NCBI RefSeq assembly: GCF_036588685.1 | Contig: NC_086381.1 | Coordinates: 54,559,431-54,623,430 of the forward strand | Length of the DNA: 64,000 nt | Direction: 5' to 3' | Origin: Mytilus trossulus | Taxonomy: Eukaryota > Mollusca > Bivalvia > Mytilida > Mytilidae | Shown here: positions 36,231 to 49,300 of the stretch, piece by piece | Numbering within the stretch: position 1 is the stretch's first letter | Layout: each line of letters opens with the position of its first letter | Translations under genes and position numbers: made by a program | The notes under the pieces: generated by a model | Database searches by the model: none | What the model was told of the DNA's origin: nothing | The model's input: only the letters and a program-made list of their open reading frames with translations

Positions 36231-37487
36231 ATGAAATTGTTTGTATTTATCAGTTTATTCCTGTTTTCGAGCGGATTTTTATTAAATACTGTTTCACAAA
36301 TACCAACAACTAAAGATCAAATTCTTACAGACAAACATTTTGACATGCTTTTGAGTCTTATATTAGAACAGAGGAGTTCTCAGAGAAAACAAGACCAGGA
36401 AATAGCACAGTTCCGTAAGGACTTTCTGACAATACAACAAGAGTTTGCTCTCTGTAAATTGAACAATGAAAACAACAAATCTTCTGAGATCCGCATCTCT
36501 GGTTTGGAAGATAAAACAGAAAAACTCCAAAAGGAATTCGAGAGTTCCTCTAAATATGTAAACTCAATGATAATGGAATTTCCAATTAAGTATACAACCG
36601 TGAACAAATCAAATGAACTAGAGTATGACATTGAAACATTGAAAAACTTAAAGACTTTTAATAATTTGCATGCCCTCTATGATGTAAGGAATCAAACGCA
36701 ACATATCGAAAACGAATTACAAAAACAAATAGTAAATTAGACGCCACCGTTAGTGACGTTGAAGCAAGAAAGCAAGATTTCCTTGCCCTTTACAAAAAGG
36801 CAGATTTGACAGAACAACATCTGGAAGAAATATGGATGCAGCTATCTAACAGAGGTATTACAACTTTATTGAACTATGTAATGTCATACAGTACACTAAT
36901 ACTTCTACGTCATTTTTTTGTTGAATGTTGTCTCAAAAGCAATTATACAACATTTGAATATAAATGAATTACGTGATTGCATTGTAAAACAAAAAGTAGC
37001 GAATTTGGTTAATAAAATGAATCCAAATTGTCTCAAATTAAAACTACAGTGAAATACAACTAATGACATTAGCAAGAATGAATATATTCCGAAATGTCAT
37101 AATTTATTTTTTTGTTTGCTATTGGTTTTGAAAAAAGAGTATCGACTACACTGAGTCCACTCTTTGAAATAATCATACGAAATTCACCATATTTTTGTTT
37201 ATGTTGCACACAAAATAGACGAGATCATTATTGAATCACAATCAGTCAATCAATCTTAAGATTTTTTTTTATTTCTTTCAGTGATTTTGTCTGCAAGGTT
37301 GCAAACAGCATCATATAAAATAGGCCAACGAATACAATTTGACAGCATCGAAGTTGCAAATGGTGTACAGACTATTTCTACTACCAAGAAGTCCGGTGTA
37401 TTTATATGCGAAAAACATGGCATTTATTTAATATCGGTTTATATTACAACAAATTCTTTTCAATCGCGATTCCTTGTTTTGCACTGA
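36231..37487 (+). pseudogene. C1q-domain paralogue, 5' part, broken
   Basis: Closely matches exon 1 of the intact gene from the signal peptide (MKLFVFISLFLFSSGFLL) through the coiled coil. A single A is missing in an A run at about 36721-36725 (six in the intact gene, five here). This shifts the frame and stops it at 36740 after LQKQIVN. The old exon continues to a preserved donor at 36854/36855. Exon 2 begins at 37282 after a preserved acceptor, gives VILSARLQTASYK through GVFICEKHGIYLISVYI, and stops at 37487, about 60 residues short. The codon at the place of the intact gene's upstream ATG is GTG. This is a pseudogene on present sequence. Confidence 0.85.
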
Positions 37488-39070
37488 GCAATGAACCATG
37501 AGCATAAGGTAAAGGTCAAACAAAACTTGCGAGACTGACATGTACCTCATAAAATAGTTCCATACACCAAATATGGTTGACCTATTGCATATATTATTAG
37601 AAACAAATTCATTTTGTGTTTTGAACTTTCATTTTATTTTATTACAAAAATAATATAACAAATTTAAATCATATTCGAACAATCAACAAAAATCACAGGA
37701 GCATAAGCAACATGTCATGTGTACAATGATATTACAATGATAATTATCCTAAATTTGAAAAAAAACAACATTACATGTATATGTTCTCTTAACATTACAC
37801 ATACACCCGAAAACTTTGGTTGAAAGTAAAATATTGTGCAACTAATAATATATTTTTTTAGTTTTCATTATCTCAAAAATTAATAATTTAAACGGTTTTC
37901 ATAAACAAAAAACTTTATTAACAAATACAGATCGGAAAGAAATTTTTAATGCATCATCGCCATGATAATGGTTGCACTGCGCATGATAATAACGACTTCG
38001 AAGCCGCATATAGAAAACGATTAGCAGCTTGAAAATCAAAGAACCTAACGAAACATGGCAAAAAGACAACCTTTTGTGGAGAAATAACGCAATTCGTTAA
38101 ATCTCACTTACACGATCGTTTTAGTACTGTCATACAGACTATTGAAGCAGCAGTAAATGTACGTATATTAAGGTGCATTGGATTGAAAAGGGATTGACAA
38201 ACATAGATTTTTAAATAGAACACAGTTAATACTTCAAATATTTTCAGACATAAACAGTTACCGCTGTCTATGAAAAGAATTAAGATTTGGCGAAAAGATT
38301 GCAACATTAGCATTCTAGAACACATTCAAGAAAGACAAGCTGAATGGAATTATAACACAAAAGGAGAGGGTATTTTAGTTCTTATGTTTAGAACCAGTAG
38401 AACATATATAACACATATAAAATGTCATACATGTATAAACATGATAAAAGTGTTAATGATTTTCGGCGTTTTTTTTTTATTGTAACGAACTAATAACTCT
38501 TCCCAAAATAGATTTTAAATAGCTTGAAATTAAAACTTTTTAAATGCATTTCGTGAAAGTGCAACCACAAAAAGCCTGTATCGTTAGTATAAGATAAATG
38601 CTGGACAAATACTGAACTGTAAGTTCTTATATCTTTTTTTATTTAATTTCCTTCTGAAATGTCCAAAAAAAATTAAGCATTTAAAAAGGACAGGACAAAC
38701 ATGTATTAAGGACTATTACCATGATTACGATACGAACATGTAACATAAATGATTGGACCCTTTGAAATTGCACGATATACCGATTGAAAGGTGAACAATT
38801 AGAGGGGGGGGGTGGGAATAAAAGGCATGACTACCGTTAAGTACCAGTATGATGTTATAAAAACAAGTTCAATTAGAAGAAAAGTACGCTGTATAATTTT
38901 ACATACACAATAACAGCTCTTTAGCACAACTCCTGAGCACACATTAGATTAGCACAATCTATAAAGACCTAAACATTTATAAACATGTACAAAGTACAAA
39001 ATACAATAAAAAATAAATTACAATTTGATTAAAGCATTATTCATGGACGTTATTTATTCTCTCCAATATT

Positions 39071-39141
39071 CAATCGTAACTACTCGGCCATTCTCGCTAC
39101 ACAACGTAGGCGTACCGAGAATGGCTGAGTAGCTTCGATTG
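39071..39141. repeat. Hairpin in block A
   Basis: Stem CTACTCGGCCATTCTCG against CGAGAATGGCTGAGTAG, extended outward by CAATCG/CGATTG across a three-base mismatch. The loop contains its own CTAC/GTAG stem. Confidence 0.7.
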
Positions 39142-42100
39142 CTCAAATACTAACAACATAATACTCGGAATGTAACAAAATCACAAAATGACAACTTTTG
39201 GTGTAGTACATAAATGAAAAGGTGCAGATGGCGCGTGATCAATCAGCATGGCTATGATTTCCTCTGGTATATTCTGTAATTACTCGACATAAAATATAAT
39301 AGTGTATACATATGTTAATATTTGAATCTTAGCTCTAATAATTGTATGTGGTTGGTTTAAGTTGTTTGTGGGCTGCTGTCATATACATTACACCACAGAC
39401 AAACAACTATATATATACAAAGCACATTAACACATATAAATACTTGTCTTGATGTCCAAAACAATTGACATCTAGGGATTAAACGTACTAAGTTTTTCTA
39501 CCAAAGACCGGTGGGTAACATAAAATCAAACTCTAAATCGTTTTATCGGAATTGAATTGCCAGGACTTGCAATTTAAAAGATACTATAATACCCAACATG
39601 AGTAAGGAAAACTCAAATCAAAAAATAGTTTTCCGAAAAGCAATAAGTTCGTCCCATATAAACAGACACACATTTACACAACACGAAGCTGGTGTAGAAC
39701 CTTAAACAGTTCTAACCTTATCAAAAATGCGTGTACACGTGACAAATACTGCAGTAGCAAAATGATATCCGTTCATGCGACTCATTTACGAGGTGAATGC
39801 AACATGTCATGAGGTATATAAAAACAAATAGGGAATATATCTTCAAGGATTTGTTCTAGGTAAAATTAATAATGACTCATTAGAATTAGACATACTATCC
39901 AGCAGAACCTCCGGTTCAATTTGTTTCGATACTTTTTATTTTTTTAGATTAATGTTGTCGAAATGACGATAAAACCCAACTGAATATTGTGTTAGGGCTA
40001 TCAAAATGGTGGTTGAGGGTTATAATTTTGTATTTAGGAAACTTGACATTCATTTTTCAAAATTCACTTTTTGAGTTTTTGTTCTGATCATGCAAATGTT
40101 GGCTACCCGTAAGGGAAATACAATTTAACTTAGAGCAGGAGGGGCATGCTATCATTTCAATGTAAATATTGTTTCGTATCATTCGGGAATCAATTACTAA
40201 ATCTAGCAGTCAGACAATTTTGCCTTTCTTACTCCCTGATAAAAAAGTTGTGAATATGAATATTTTTTTGCAAAAAGAAAAAAAAACCTCCTAAATTTCA
40301 GAGTTAATCATTGATTGCGTACAAAACACAGAAAGAAAGTTAATGGCACTTAGTACGCTGAAGACTAAAACTAAGACCACATAAAACATTAGAATACATT
40401 TAGATATAAATAAAACAATACTTGCCCTACAGTTAAAACGTCATGAATTACTTTTTGCCCTATATATGTTCTTATCCATTCGTGACAAGATAAGGGTGAA
40501 CTTTCCGAATTTGCTGTTTCGTAGCATATAAAATGCAATAACCTTCGTCATTTTATAGCAGAGTTGGAGAAGCCAAATGTGTAACAAAAATCATGGAGAG
40601 CAGTATAAATACAAGAAGACTTACAGAATTAATCAGCCGAACCTATGTTACAATTTCAGTTTAATGTGATTCTCGGTTTCAGATTTAAAGAACTATAGGC
40701 CATAATTTCGTAGCTCTTCTATACAAACGAAAAAACATGTCGTGATTGGTTGAATTCGCAATATGTATGACATTTCAAACCAATCGTTCTGCTTTGGTGA
40801 ACGGTTTTGCCAAAAAAAATCCTTATGCTTTAGATTCCAGAATACAGCGATCTAAAACAGAACTATTATATTCAAATTGGTAATCACAATAAATAACTTG
40901 ATCATATAATGTAATTTAGCATTTGCGACTGGCAATTTTAATAGCAATGTAATGCCGGAATCGATATCCCACAACATTGACTGCTTTATCACAGAATAAT
41001 ACACTCAGTGCAGAATTATTGGAAAACACTAACGGATGTCTCGTCTCACTAACATATTAACCCAATATCTGATCTTGAACTTTGATCTGGTACCTTGATC
41101 TGGTACTTTGTCTGTGTGATGAGTCTCTGATTATCATTTCCTTCCTGAATTATTTGATTAAAAGCGAACACAACGATGCGTGACAAGGCGACAGATAACT
41201 CTCACTTCCTGTCATAAAATATCCAAATACCACAAAACAATTGTACTGAATGACAGTAGGAATGTCCCAGAAGGAGAGGCTGAAATAAAAGGTAAAAACA
41301 AACCATTTAAAAGCACTGTCATAAAAAGATCGAATCTCTATCGAAAAGCATTTATTAATTGAGTCGGCCGTTTTCGATGTTTATATAAATTTGAATGCTT
41401 TTCAATTTAGACCTAGACTATGTATTCTCTCTTGGATACTAAGATTGTATAATATGCAATAAGCAATACAATTATATTTGTACATATATGTGGAATATCA
41501 ATAAATGTGTCATGATACATTATTTTACAGTTTGTCGTATGTGTCCAACACCACTCACGTTCGTGACAACACAATATAATAATGTACCTAATGTAAAATT
41601 GCACAGTAAACAAATATAACATGGCGAGACCAAACATTAAGATTTGACGTACTCATTTATTAGAACAGGAACCAATTTTGGGACGAACAGACGGATGGGC
41701 ATATAGTACAACATGTCAGCCTTAGTGATATAGACTAGTAACCTTCTTCATACACACACAAAAAAATATCAATTATTTTTCCAATTTCTTTCTTTTGGAT
41801 ATATAATTGATATCATCCAGTTTGATTTCCTCCTTATGGTGTCTATACATGGTCACTACAGAACATGAAGAAATCGGCGAGAATCTAAGACGTCAACTAT
41901 TTTGTTTATGTCATATTTCCGTATACATGTAGTTGAATTAATATACATATTTTTGTAACGTCTTCGTTTTTTTCTGTATGATATTGAAGAAATTGAAAAA
42001 AAACAGCTGAATTGTGAAGACGATGCGATTATATAAGATCGAAACTATTTAAACTACTCAACATCGATTTCGCCTTCATTTTATGTTTACAGTTTGAACT

Positions 42101-42423
42101 TTCTTTGGTGTTTTGGATAAAACTTTGAATTAATTTCATAACTTACAAATTAGATAATAAAATGTGTTTAAGTACATAATTTATCGTAATCTATAGTAAA
42201 AACTACTTTAGATGATTTGTTCGTATGGGAAAATATAGATTATTCAATATTATTGAATTAATGCAATCAGTACGGTGTCTGACACCAAAAACTTTAGTCT
42301 CTGCATTAGCTAATTATAGATTATTTTTTTCCACGTGATGTTTGAATGTCGTGAGAGAAAAAATTGTGTATTGATACATGTATGTTTATATATTATATGA
42401 TTTTTCAAGCGACCGTTTAACCA

Positions 42424-42775
42424 TTAGAAAAACAAAAGATGTGGTATGATTGCCAATAAAATAACTGTCAAAAGAAACGAAAATGACTTACCATTTTTGA
42501 TTGCTACATTTGTTGAATTTAATGAATTATGTTTTCCCATGTGACTGGTCTGTGACGATGTTATGATGTTATATTTCACTGTTGTCACATGGTCATTTGG
42601 AATTTTACTTGAGCAATCGTTCGCTTTCATCATATAATTTTGTAATTTTAACGTCACTTCCGGTGTCGGCTGACAGTCAAATGGAGAGGAATAGTATCTT
42701 GCATATTTGCCTGTTATCTGTTGTAGACATGCTGGAACATGGTCCCCGACACAATAATAAAATTGAAACAAAAAA
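42424..42775 (-). pseudogene. Orphan duplicate of the last exon of the eight-cysteine gene
   Basis: The 284-bp segment 42492-42775 has the same acceptor and the same possible donor as block B's exon 3 and differs by about five residues in 94 (for example FDCQPT against FDCHPT, IPNDHV against IPKDHE). Read-through continues to a stop at 42424. The first two exons of the gene are not present upstream, because block A ends in the intron at 42890. Without a start or signal peptide it is probably a gene fragment, unless spliced to a new upstream exon. Confidence 0.7.
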
Positions 42776-43225
42776 CTGAAACGAAAGGAAAATAGATTAT
42801 CTATATAAAATTATATAGAAATTTCATTTGAAAAAATAATTGATAATTCATACTTGAGAAAAGAACATTTGTGCATATTAGTATAGGCAATTAAAAACAT
42901 ACTGATACTTAAAAGTTTATGTATGAAATAAAACGGACAGTTGAAAGCGGTGAAAAATTTGATGACAACATTAATATTTCTTAAAAGAAGATAATTCATT
43001 TAAAAACCAGACGTACGGCTCTGATATTGACCATTTTACCTGCTGGTTTTTCTAGCACCCATATTTTAGGAGAAACAGGAGTAACAGTAAAAACTGAACA
43101 ACTCGCAGTAGGTCAAATAGTATGGTTATGTTGAGCATGTATATATATACATAAACTCTAAGCCATAAAAAGGCCCAATACACGATGTATTATCTCTTTT
43201 GATTTCTTTTTTTTTCTGTTTTGCT

Positions 43226-43387
43226 TTACGAGTTCTTACTTTCTGCAATCATGTTGGCTAAGGAATATATCATTTCATGTACAGAATGAAAGATCATCTT
43301 AAACGTTTGTATCTGTTCTTTGTAAGTTGTTTGCCCTAAATATTCAGCTTTAAGCGTTCCGTAAGGAGGTCGATCAAGAAAAGCGCT
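43226..43387 (-). CDS. Short protein-like open stretch, unrecognised
   Basis: Fifty-three codons open on the minus strand, including LDRPPYGTLKAEYLGQTTY and FKMIFHSVHEMIYSLANMI, then a stop. The composition is far more protein-like than other chance frames here. No ATG or clear acceptor precedes it; an in-frame TGA lies just upstream. It sits between block A and the 3' relic of the C1q paralogue. It may be a last exon or a coding fossil carried with the inserted DNA. I do not recognise the family. Confidence 0.3.
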   Translation of the reverse strand, partial: SAFLDRPPYGTLKAEYLGQTTYKEQIQTFKMIFHSVHEMIYSLANMIAESKNS

Positions 43388-43584
43388 TCATGATACTGAA
43401 TGCATGGTTTAAAGTTGTGCTAGTCCACAGTATGGGAGGTTTTTAATATAATCTTTTTTACGCTGAAATTAAGACGGTAATAGGATCCAATATCAGCAAA
43501 TTGGAGCCAAGATACTGTTACAAGGTATCTACAAAAACTCATCATAGATGGATACCGGAATATAAATTTTGCCGGTTTTTGCGC

Positions 43585-43650
43585 TAGACGCGCGTTTCGT
43601 TTACAAAAGACTTATCATTGACACTCGAACCAACTTAAGTTAAAAAGGCA
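43585..43650 (+). repeat. R4 fragment abutting the C1q 3' relic
   Basis: GCGCTAGACGCGCGTTTCGT followed by ACAAAAGACTTATCATTGAC. It ends within a few bases of the point where C1q sequence resumes. Confidence 0.55.
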
Positions 43651-43654
43651 AATA

Positions 43655-43800
43655 CGAGTCTGGAATAACTATCACTCAGTTACAATGACATTCCGGGATG
43701 CGGAAAATTCACTCAATGTAAAGTTTGAGCCAAATTATTAGAAAATATCGAGTGTCACTCTTACGTACGATGAATAAAAAATATAAAATAATATGAAACA
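43655..43800 (+). pseudogene. Displaced 3' end of the broken C1q paralogue
   Basis: CGAGTCTGGAATAACTATCA then CTCAGTTACAATGACATTC equals the last codons, stop and 3'UTR of the intact C1q gene (34541-34580). Homology continues through the poly(A) region (AATAAA at 43770-43776) and on to 44290. It is the missing end of the copy that breaks off at 37480. Confidence 0.85.
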
Positions 43801-44639
43801 CATTTGAAAATTATACCCACTTTATTATTTTTCGAGACCCATTGGTAACCCTGTTTTTTCTGCTCTTTTGTTGGGATATTGTCTCTTTGACACATTCACC
43901 TCTTCTCTACTTAATCTTATTTGCTGTTAAGTTACATATTCAATATAGTTGACATGTAGTCTGTTTTCATAATCTTTTTTAAAAGAAAAAAAAAACAAAT
44001 GTGACTACGAAATATAAATAATGTAATTATTGGTTATCTACCGATCAATCTTGCAAAAGTGGAGGGTCTTTTTGGCTGAGTGGGATGTATAAGTACGCAG
44101 CCACGTACGGTCAGAATGTTGATGATACCTCGTTTAAAGAGAGTTCCATGCTCTCTACGAACCCTTGCTACAACACTTTAATGCGTTCGTAGGTGGCTTG
44201 TTAAAAAGCATAATATCTGTCAATATTCAACATACCCTAATTTTTCAGTTGCAACGTTCACTCCTGACCACCGACTTTACAGGCCCTCACAATTGTATTT
44301 TTTGTTGATTTCCCGCCTTGTTAGAACACGAATAAAAATATTTTACTCTAGGTGATAAGCAACCGATAGTCAATTAATCAGTCATTATTGAACATCTCCG
44401 ACTATGGGAGTGGAGATTGATTACTCTTCTTCCGGAGCTTATGAAGCACGAGTTTACCTCCAGTTTTGGATGGGTTTCGTGTTGCCCAATATCAAGATTT
44501 CTGTATTGTGGTTTATAATTAGTCTCTTCACCTATTATGTGCTTTTGCTTCCATGGTATTGCATTTTATATTCATAAAATTAATGACAAATTAATAAAAA
44601 TGCAAACAAAACAAAAAACGGTCTGATTTATATACAAAC

Positions 44640-45600
44640 AAGAGGCTGTCACAACGACAGCAAACCGGATTTATTAATATTTATTTGTGTTCTGGCAATA
44701 TCACAAAAACCATTACTGATGAATGGTGAAAGTGAAATCGTCAATATCAAATTTGACCTCCTTTTTGTCATCAGTATCAACATATTAATATTTGAAAAGC
44801 TTAGATTGAATGGTTTATGAGTAAATGCAACAACAAGAATGGAAATGCCATTTTACAATCTTTCAAGAACCATAACTCCTGAACGGTAAAAGTCAAAATC
44901 GTCATTATTGAACTTGACCTCTATTTTGTCATCAGTATTAACATATAAAAATTTCAAAAGCTTTAGTTGAATGGTTCATGAGAAAATGCACGGACACGAC
45001 TGGAAACACCATTTTTCAATCTTTCAAGGACCATAACTCCTGAACAGTAAAAGTCAAAATCGTCATTATTGAACTTGACCTCCATTTTGTCATCAGTAAC
45101 AACGTATTAAAATTTGGGAAGCTTTGGTAGAACAGTTCATGCGCAAATGCATGGACACGACAGGAAACTTCATTTTTCAATCTTTCAAGAAAAATAACTC
45201 TTGAACGGTAAAAGTCAAAATCGTCATTAATGAACTTGACCTCCATTTTGTCATCAGTAACAACATATTAAAATTTGGAAAGCTTTGGTAGAACACTTCA
45301 TGCGTAAATGCACGGATACGACTGGAAACTCCATTTTTCAATCTTTCAAGAACCATTACTCCTGAACGGTAAAAGTCAAAATCTCCATTATTGAACTTGA
45401 CCTTCATTTAGTTGTCAGTTACAACATATTAAAATTTTGAAAGCTTTGGTTGAACGGTTCATGAGTTAATGCACTGACAACATTTGATTGCCGCCCGCCC
45501 TCCCGCCCTCCCGTCCGGCCCCGGCCGCCCGGCCGCCTGCCGGACATCCCCAATTCAATAACCGACATTTTCACCGTCACAAAAATCCGGTTAAAAATTA
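44640..45600. repeat. 161-bp tandem repeat array with inverted ends
   Basis: The motif TTTCAAGAACCATAACTCCT recurs at 44861, 45022, 45183 and 45344, exactly 161 bp apart, with a first diverged unit at about 44701. Each unit contains TGAACTTGACCTCCATTTTG. The array is flanked by AACCGGATTT (about 44662) and AAATCCGGTT (about 45585), exact inverse copies. A strikingly C-rich tract (45490-45545) precedes the right end. I know similar repeats from bivalve DNA. Reading frames on the minus strand follow the repeat and are not genes. Confidence 0.8.
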
Positions 45601-45989
45601 AAAAAAAACACAATATGATATAAAGCAATAAACGACAACCACTGAATAACAGTCTCCTGACTTGGGACATGCATATGCAATATGTGATGGAGTTAGTCGC
45701 CAAATCTTTTTTTCGTCGAGTATGACGAACAATGCAACGATTGATGTAGAAACTGCTTACCGTTGCGGAGCACCTGCATTTCTTTCTATTTTGTTGGGTT
45801 CATGTAACTCAATCTTTTATAAGTTTTCTAATTAGTGTGTTGTAGTATTTTCTACGTCTGATTGTCGTTTCGTCAATTTGGTTATGGTATTGTGTGTTTT
45901 CTTTAGACGAATTTTGTCTGTCCACTGACCTCCTTTTTTATTTAGTCTAGATGTTGTCTGTGTTCCGTTGACTTTTGATTTTTATTACC

Positions 45990-46210
45990 CTTAGATTTAT
46001 ATATTTTCGCGGATACTTTATTTCGCGTTTAACCCTTTCTTTACCACTTCGCGGATATTTAATTTTGTTATTATCTGATTTACTTGATGACATTTATTAA
46101 GGAAAGATCAAAGATTGACATATTCGCGACGATTTATATTCGCGTTATTTTTCTACTCGCGAAAGTCGCGAAAATAAATCGCTCGTGAAAATAAGTTGGT
46201 TCACAGTACT
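45990..46210. repeat. TTCGCGA-rich repeat
   Basis: Contains TTCGCGGATA twice, ATTCGCGACGATTTATATTC and CGCGAAAATAAATCGCTCG, then GGTTCACAGTA. This resembles a dispersed bivalve element rich in CGCGAA. Its borders are uncertain. Confidence 0.5.
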
Positions 46211-46307
46211 TTCAAATGCATACAGTTCTGCCTTTTCTTCTATATGACAAAGAAAAATCATCGCAGATAAATTGCAAACAACACAAAAGGTAACAAACAA
46301 TTACATT

Positions 46308-49300
46308 CGTGTTTTGAACTTTCATTTTATTTTATTACAAAAATAATATAACAAATTTAAATCATATTTGAACAATCAACAAAAATCACAGGAGCATAAG
46401 CAACATGTCATGTGTACAATGATATTACAATGATAACGATGGAACATAATTATTCTTATTCAGAACAAATCAACCATTACATGTAATAACTACATGTACA
46501 ATGTATATGTTCTCTTAAAATAACATATATCCAAAGACTCCGGTTGAACGTTAAATATTGTGTAACTAATATAATAACGTTTTAGTTTTCATTCACTCAA
46601 AAATTAGTAATTTAAACGGTTTTCATAAACCAATTTTAAGAACAAAAAACTTAACATATACAGATTGGAAAGAAATGTTTAATGTATGACAATGGTTGCA
46701 CTGCGCATGATAATAACGACTTCGAAGCCGCATGTAGAAAACGATAAGCAGCTGTAAAATCAAAGAATCTAAACAAAACATCGCAAAAAGACAACCTTTT
46801 GAGGAGAAAAAAGGCAATTAGTCAAATCTCACTAACACGATCGTTTTAGACTAATAGTACTGTCATACAGGCTATTGAAGCAGCAGTAAATGTACGTATA
46901 TGAAGGTGCATTGGATTGAACAGTGATTGACAGAAATATATTTTAAATAGAACCGTTAGTATTTCTAAAATTTTCAGACATAAACAGTTACCGCTGTCTA
47001 TAAAAAGAATTAAGATTTGGCGAAAAAATTGCAACGTTAGGATTCTAGAACACATTCGAGAACGACTAGTTGTATTGAATTATAACACAAATGGAGAGGG
47101 TATTTTAATTGTAATATGTAGAACCACTAGAACATATATAACTATAACACATATAAAATGTCATACATGTATAAACATGATAAAAGTGTTAATGATTTTC
47201 AGAGGTTTTTTTTATTGTAACGAACTAATAACTCTTCCCAAAATAGGATTTAAATAGCTTGAAATTAAAACTTTCTAAATTCATTTCTTTAAAGTTCAAC
47301 CACAAAAAGCGTGTCTCGTTAGTATAAGATAAATGCTTGACAAATACTGAACTGTAAGTTCTTATATCTTTTTTATTTAATTTCCTTCTGAAATATCCCC
47401 AAAAAATTAAGCATTTAAAAGGAAAGGACAAACTTGTATTAAGGACTATTACCATGATTACGATACGAACATGTAACATTAATAATTGGACCCTTTGAAA
47501 TGGCACGATATACCGAGGTTACAAAAACAAATTTATAATAGAAAATTACGATGTACCGATTGAAAGGTGAACAGTTAGAGGAGGGGAGTGGGAATAAAAG
47601 GCATGACTACCGTTAAGCACCAGTATGATGTTATAAAAAAAAATCAATTAGAAGAAAAGTATGCTGTATAATTTTACATACACAAGTACAGCACTGTAGC
47701 ACAACTCCTGAGCACACATTATATTAGCACAATCTATATGAAACTATTAAACATTTACAAACATGAAAAAAGTACAAAATACAATAAAAAATAAATTACA
47801 ATTTGATTAAAGCATTCTTCCTGGACGTTATTTTTTCTCTCAAATACTCAATCGTAACTACTCGGTCATTCTCGCTACACATCGTAGGTGTACCGAGAAT
47901 GGCCGAGTAGCTACGATTGCTCAAATACTAACAAAATAATACTCGGAATGTAACAAAATCACAAAATGACAACTTTTGGTGTAGTACATAAATGAAAAGG
48001 TGCAGATGACGCATGATTAATCAGCATGGCTTTGATTTCCTCTGGTATATTTCTGTAATTACTCGACATAACATATAATAGTGTATACATATGTTAATAT
48101 TTGAATCTTTGCTTTAATAATTGTATGTGGTTGGTTTAAGTTGTTTGTGGGCTGCTGTCATATACATTACACCACTGACAAACAACTATATATACAAAGC
48201 ACATTAACACATATAAATACTTGTCTTGATGTCCAAAACAATTGACATCTGGGGATTAAACGTACTAGGTTTTTCTACCAAAGACCGGTGTGTAACATAA
48301 AATCAAACTCTAAATCGTTTTATCGGAATTGAATTGCCAGGACTTGCAATTTAAAAGATACTATAATACCCAACATGGGTAAGGAAAACTCAAATCAAAA
48401 AATAGTTTTCCGAAAAGCAATAAGTTCGTCCCATGTAAACAGACACACATTTACACAACACGAAGCTGGTGTAGAACCTTAAACAGTTCTAACCTTATCA
48501 AAAATGCGTGTACACGTGACAAATACTGCAGTAGCAAAATGATTTCCGTTCATGCGACTCATTTACGAGGTGAATGCAACATGTCATGAGGTATATAAAA
48601 ACAAATAGGGAATATATCTTATACAAAAGAAATTTTGATTTTTTCAAGGTAGTACAGATAGTCGACCAGTAAAGAGCCTTCAAGGATTTGTTCTAGGTAA
48701 AATTAATAATGACTCATTATAATTAGACATACTATCCAGCAGAACCTCCGGTTCAATTTGTTTCGATAATTTTTATTTTTTAGATTAATGTTGTCAAAAT
48801 GACGATAAAACCCAACTGAATATTATGTTAGGGCTATCAAAATGGTGGTTGAGGGTTATAATTTTGTATTTAGGAAACTTGACATTCATTTTTCAAAATT
48901 CACTTTTTGAGTTTTTTGTTCTGATCATGCAAATGTTGGCTACCCGTAAGGGAAATACAATTTAACTTAGAGCAGGAGGGGCATGCTATCATTTCAATGT
49001 AAATATTGTTTCGTATCATTCGGGAATCAATTACTAAATCTAGCAGTCAGACAATTTTGCCTTTCTTACTCCCTGATAAAAAAGTTGTGAATATGAATAT
49101 TTTTTTGCGAAAAGAAAAAAAACCTCCTAAATTTCAGAGTTAATCATTGATTGCGTACAAAACACAGAAAGAAAGTTAATGGCATTTAGTACGCTGAAGA
49201 TTAAAATTAAGACCACATAAAACATTAGAATACATTTAGATATAAATAAAACAATATTTGCCCTACAGTTAAAACGTCATGAATTACTTTTTGCCCTATA

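Larger units (their letters stand above)
37613..42890. repeat. Segmental duplication, block A (about 5.3 kb)
   Basis: Nearly identical, in the same orientation, to block B (46308-51776) over its length. Examples: GAACTTTCATTTTATTTTAT at the left, GCACATTAACACATATAAAT in the middle, TCACTTCCTGTCATAAAATA, and the exon at 42492-42775. It lacks about 62 bp present in B (48619-48680). Similarity ends sharply on both sides. It holds one orphan exon (-) and no other gene that I can support. No terminal repeats of its own were found. Confidence 0.9.
35137..44400 (+). repeat. C1q array, tandem unit 2, interrupted
   Basis: Second unit, split at 37480/43655 by about 6.2 kb of unrelated DNA that includes block A. 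About 150-165 bp of the C1q domain is missing at the junction compared with unit 1. Confidence 0.7.

Noticed and set aside
41180..41362. 60-residue frame conserved in both block A and block B (50008-50190)
   Set aside because: It starts at GTG, not ATG. The conservation is explained by the recent duplication, and the differences include amino acid changes.
45016..45703. Repeated minus-strand reading frames of 76-94 residues
   Set aside because: They follow the 161-bp repeat period and its C-rich end. They are shadows of the tandem repeat, not proteins.
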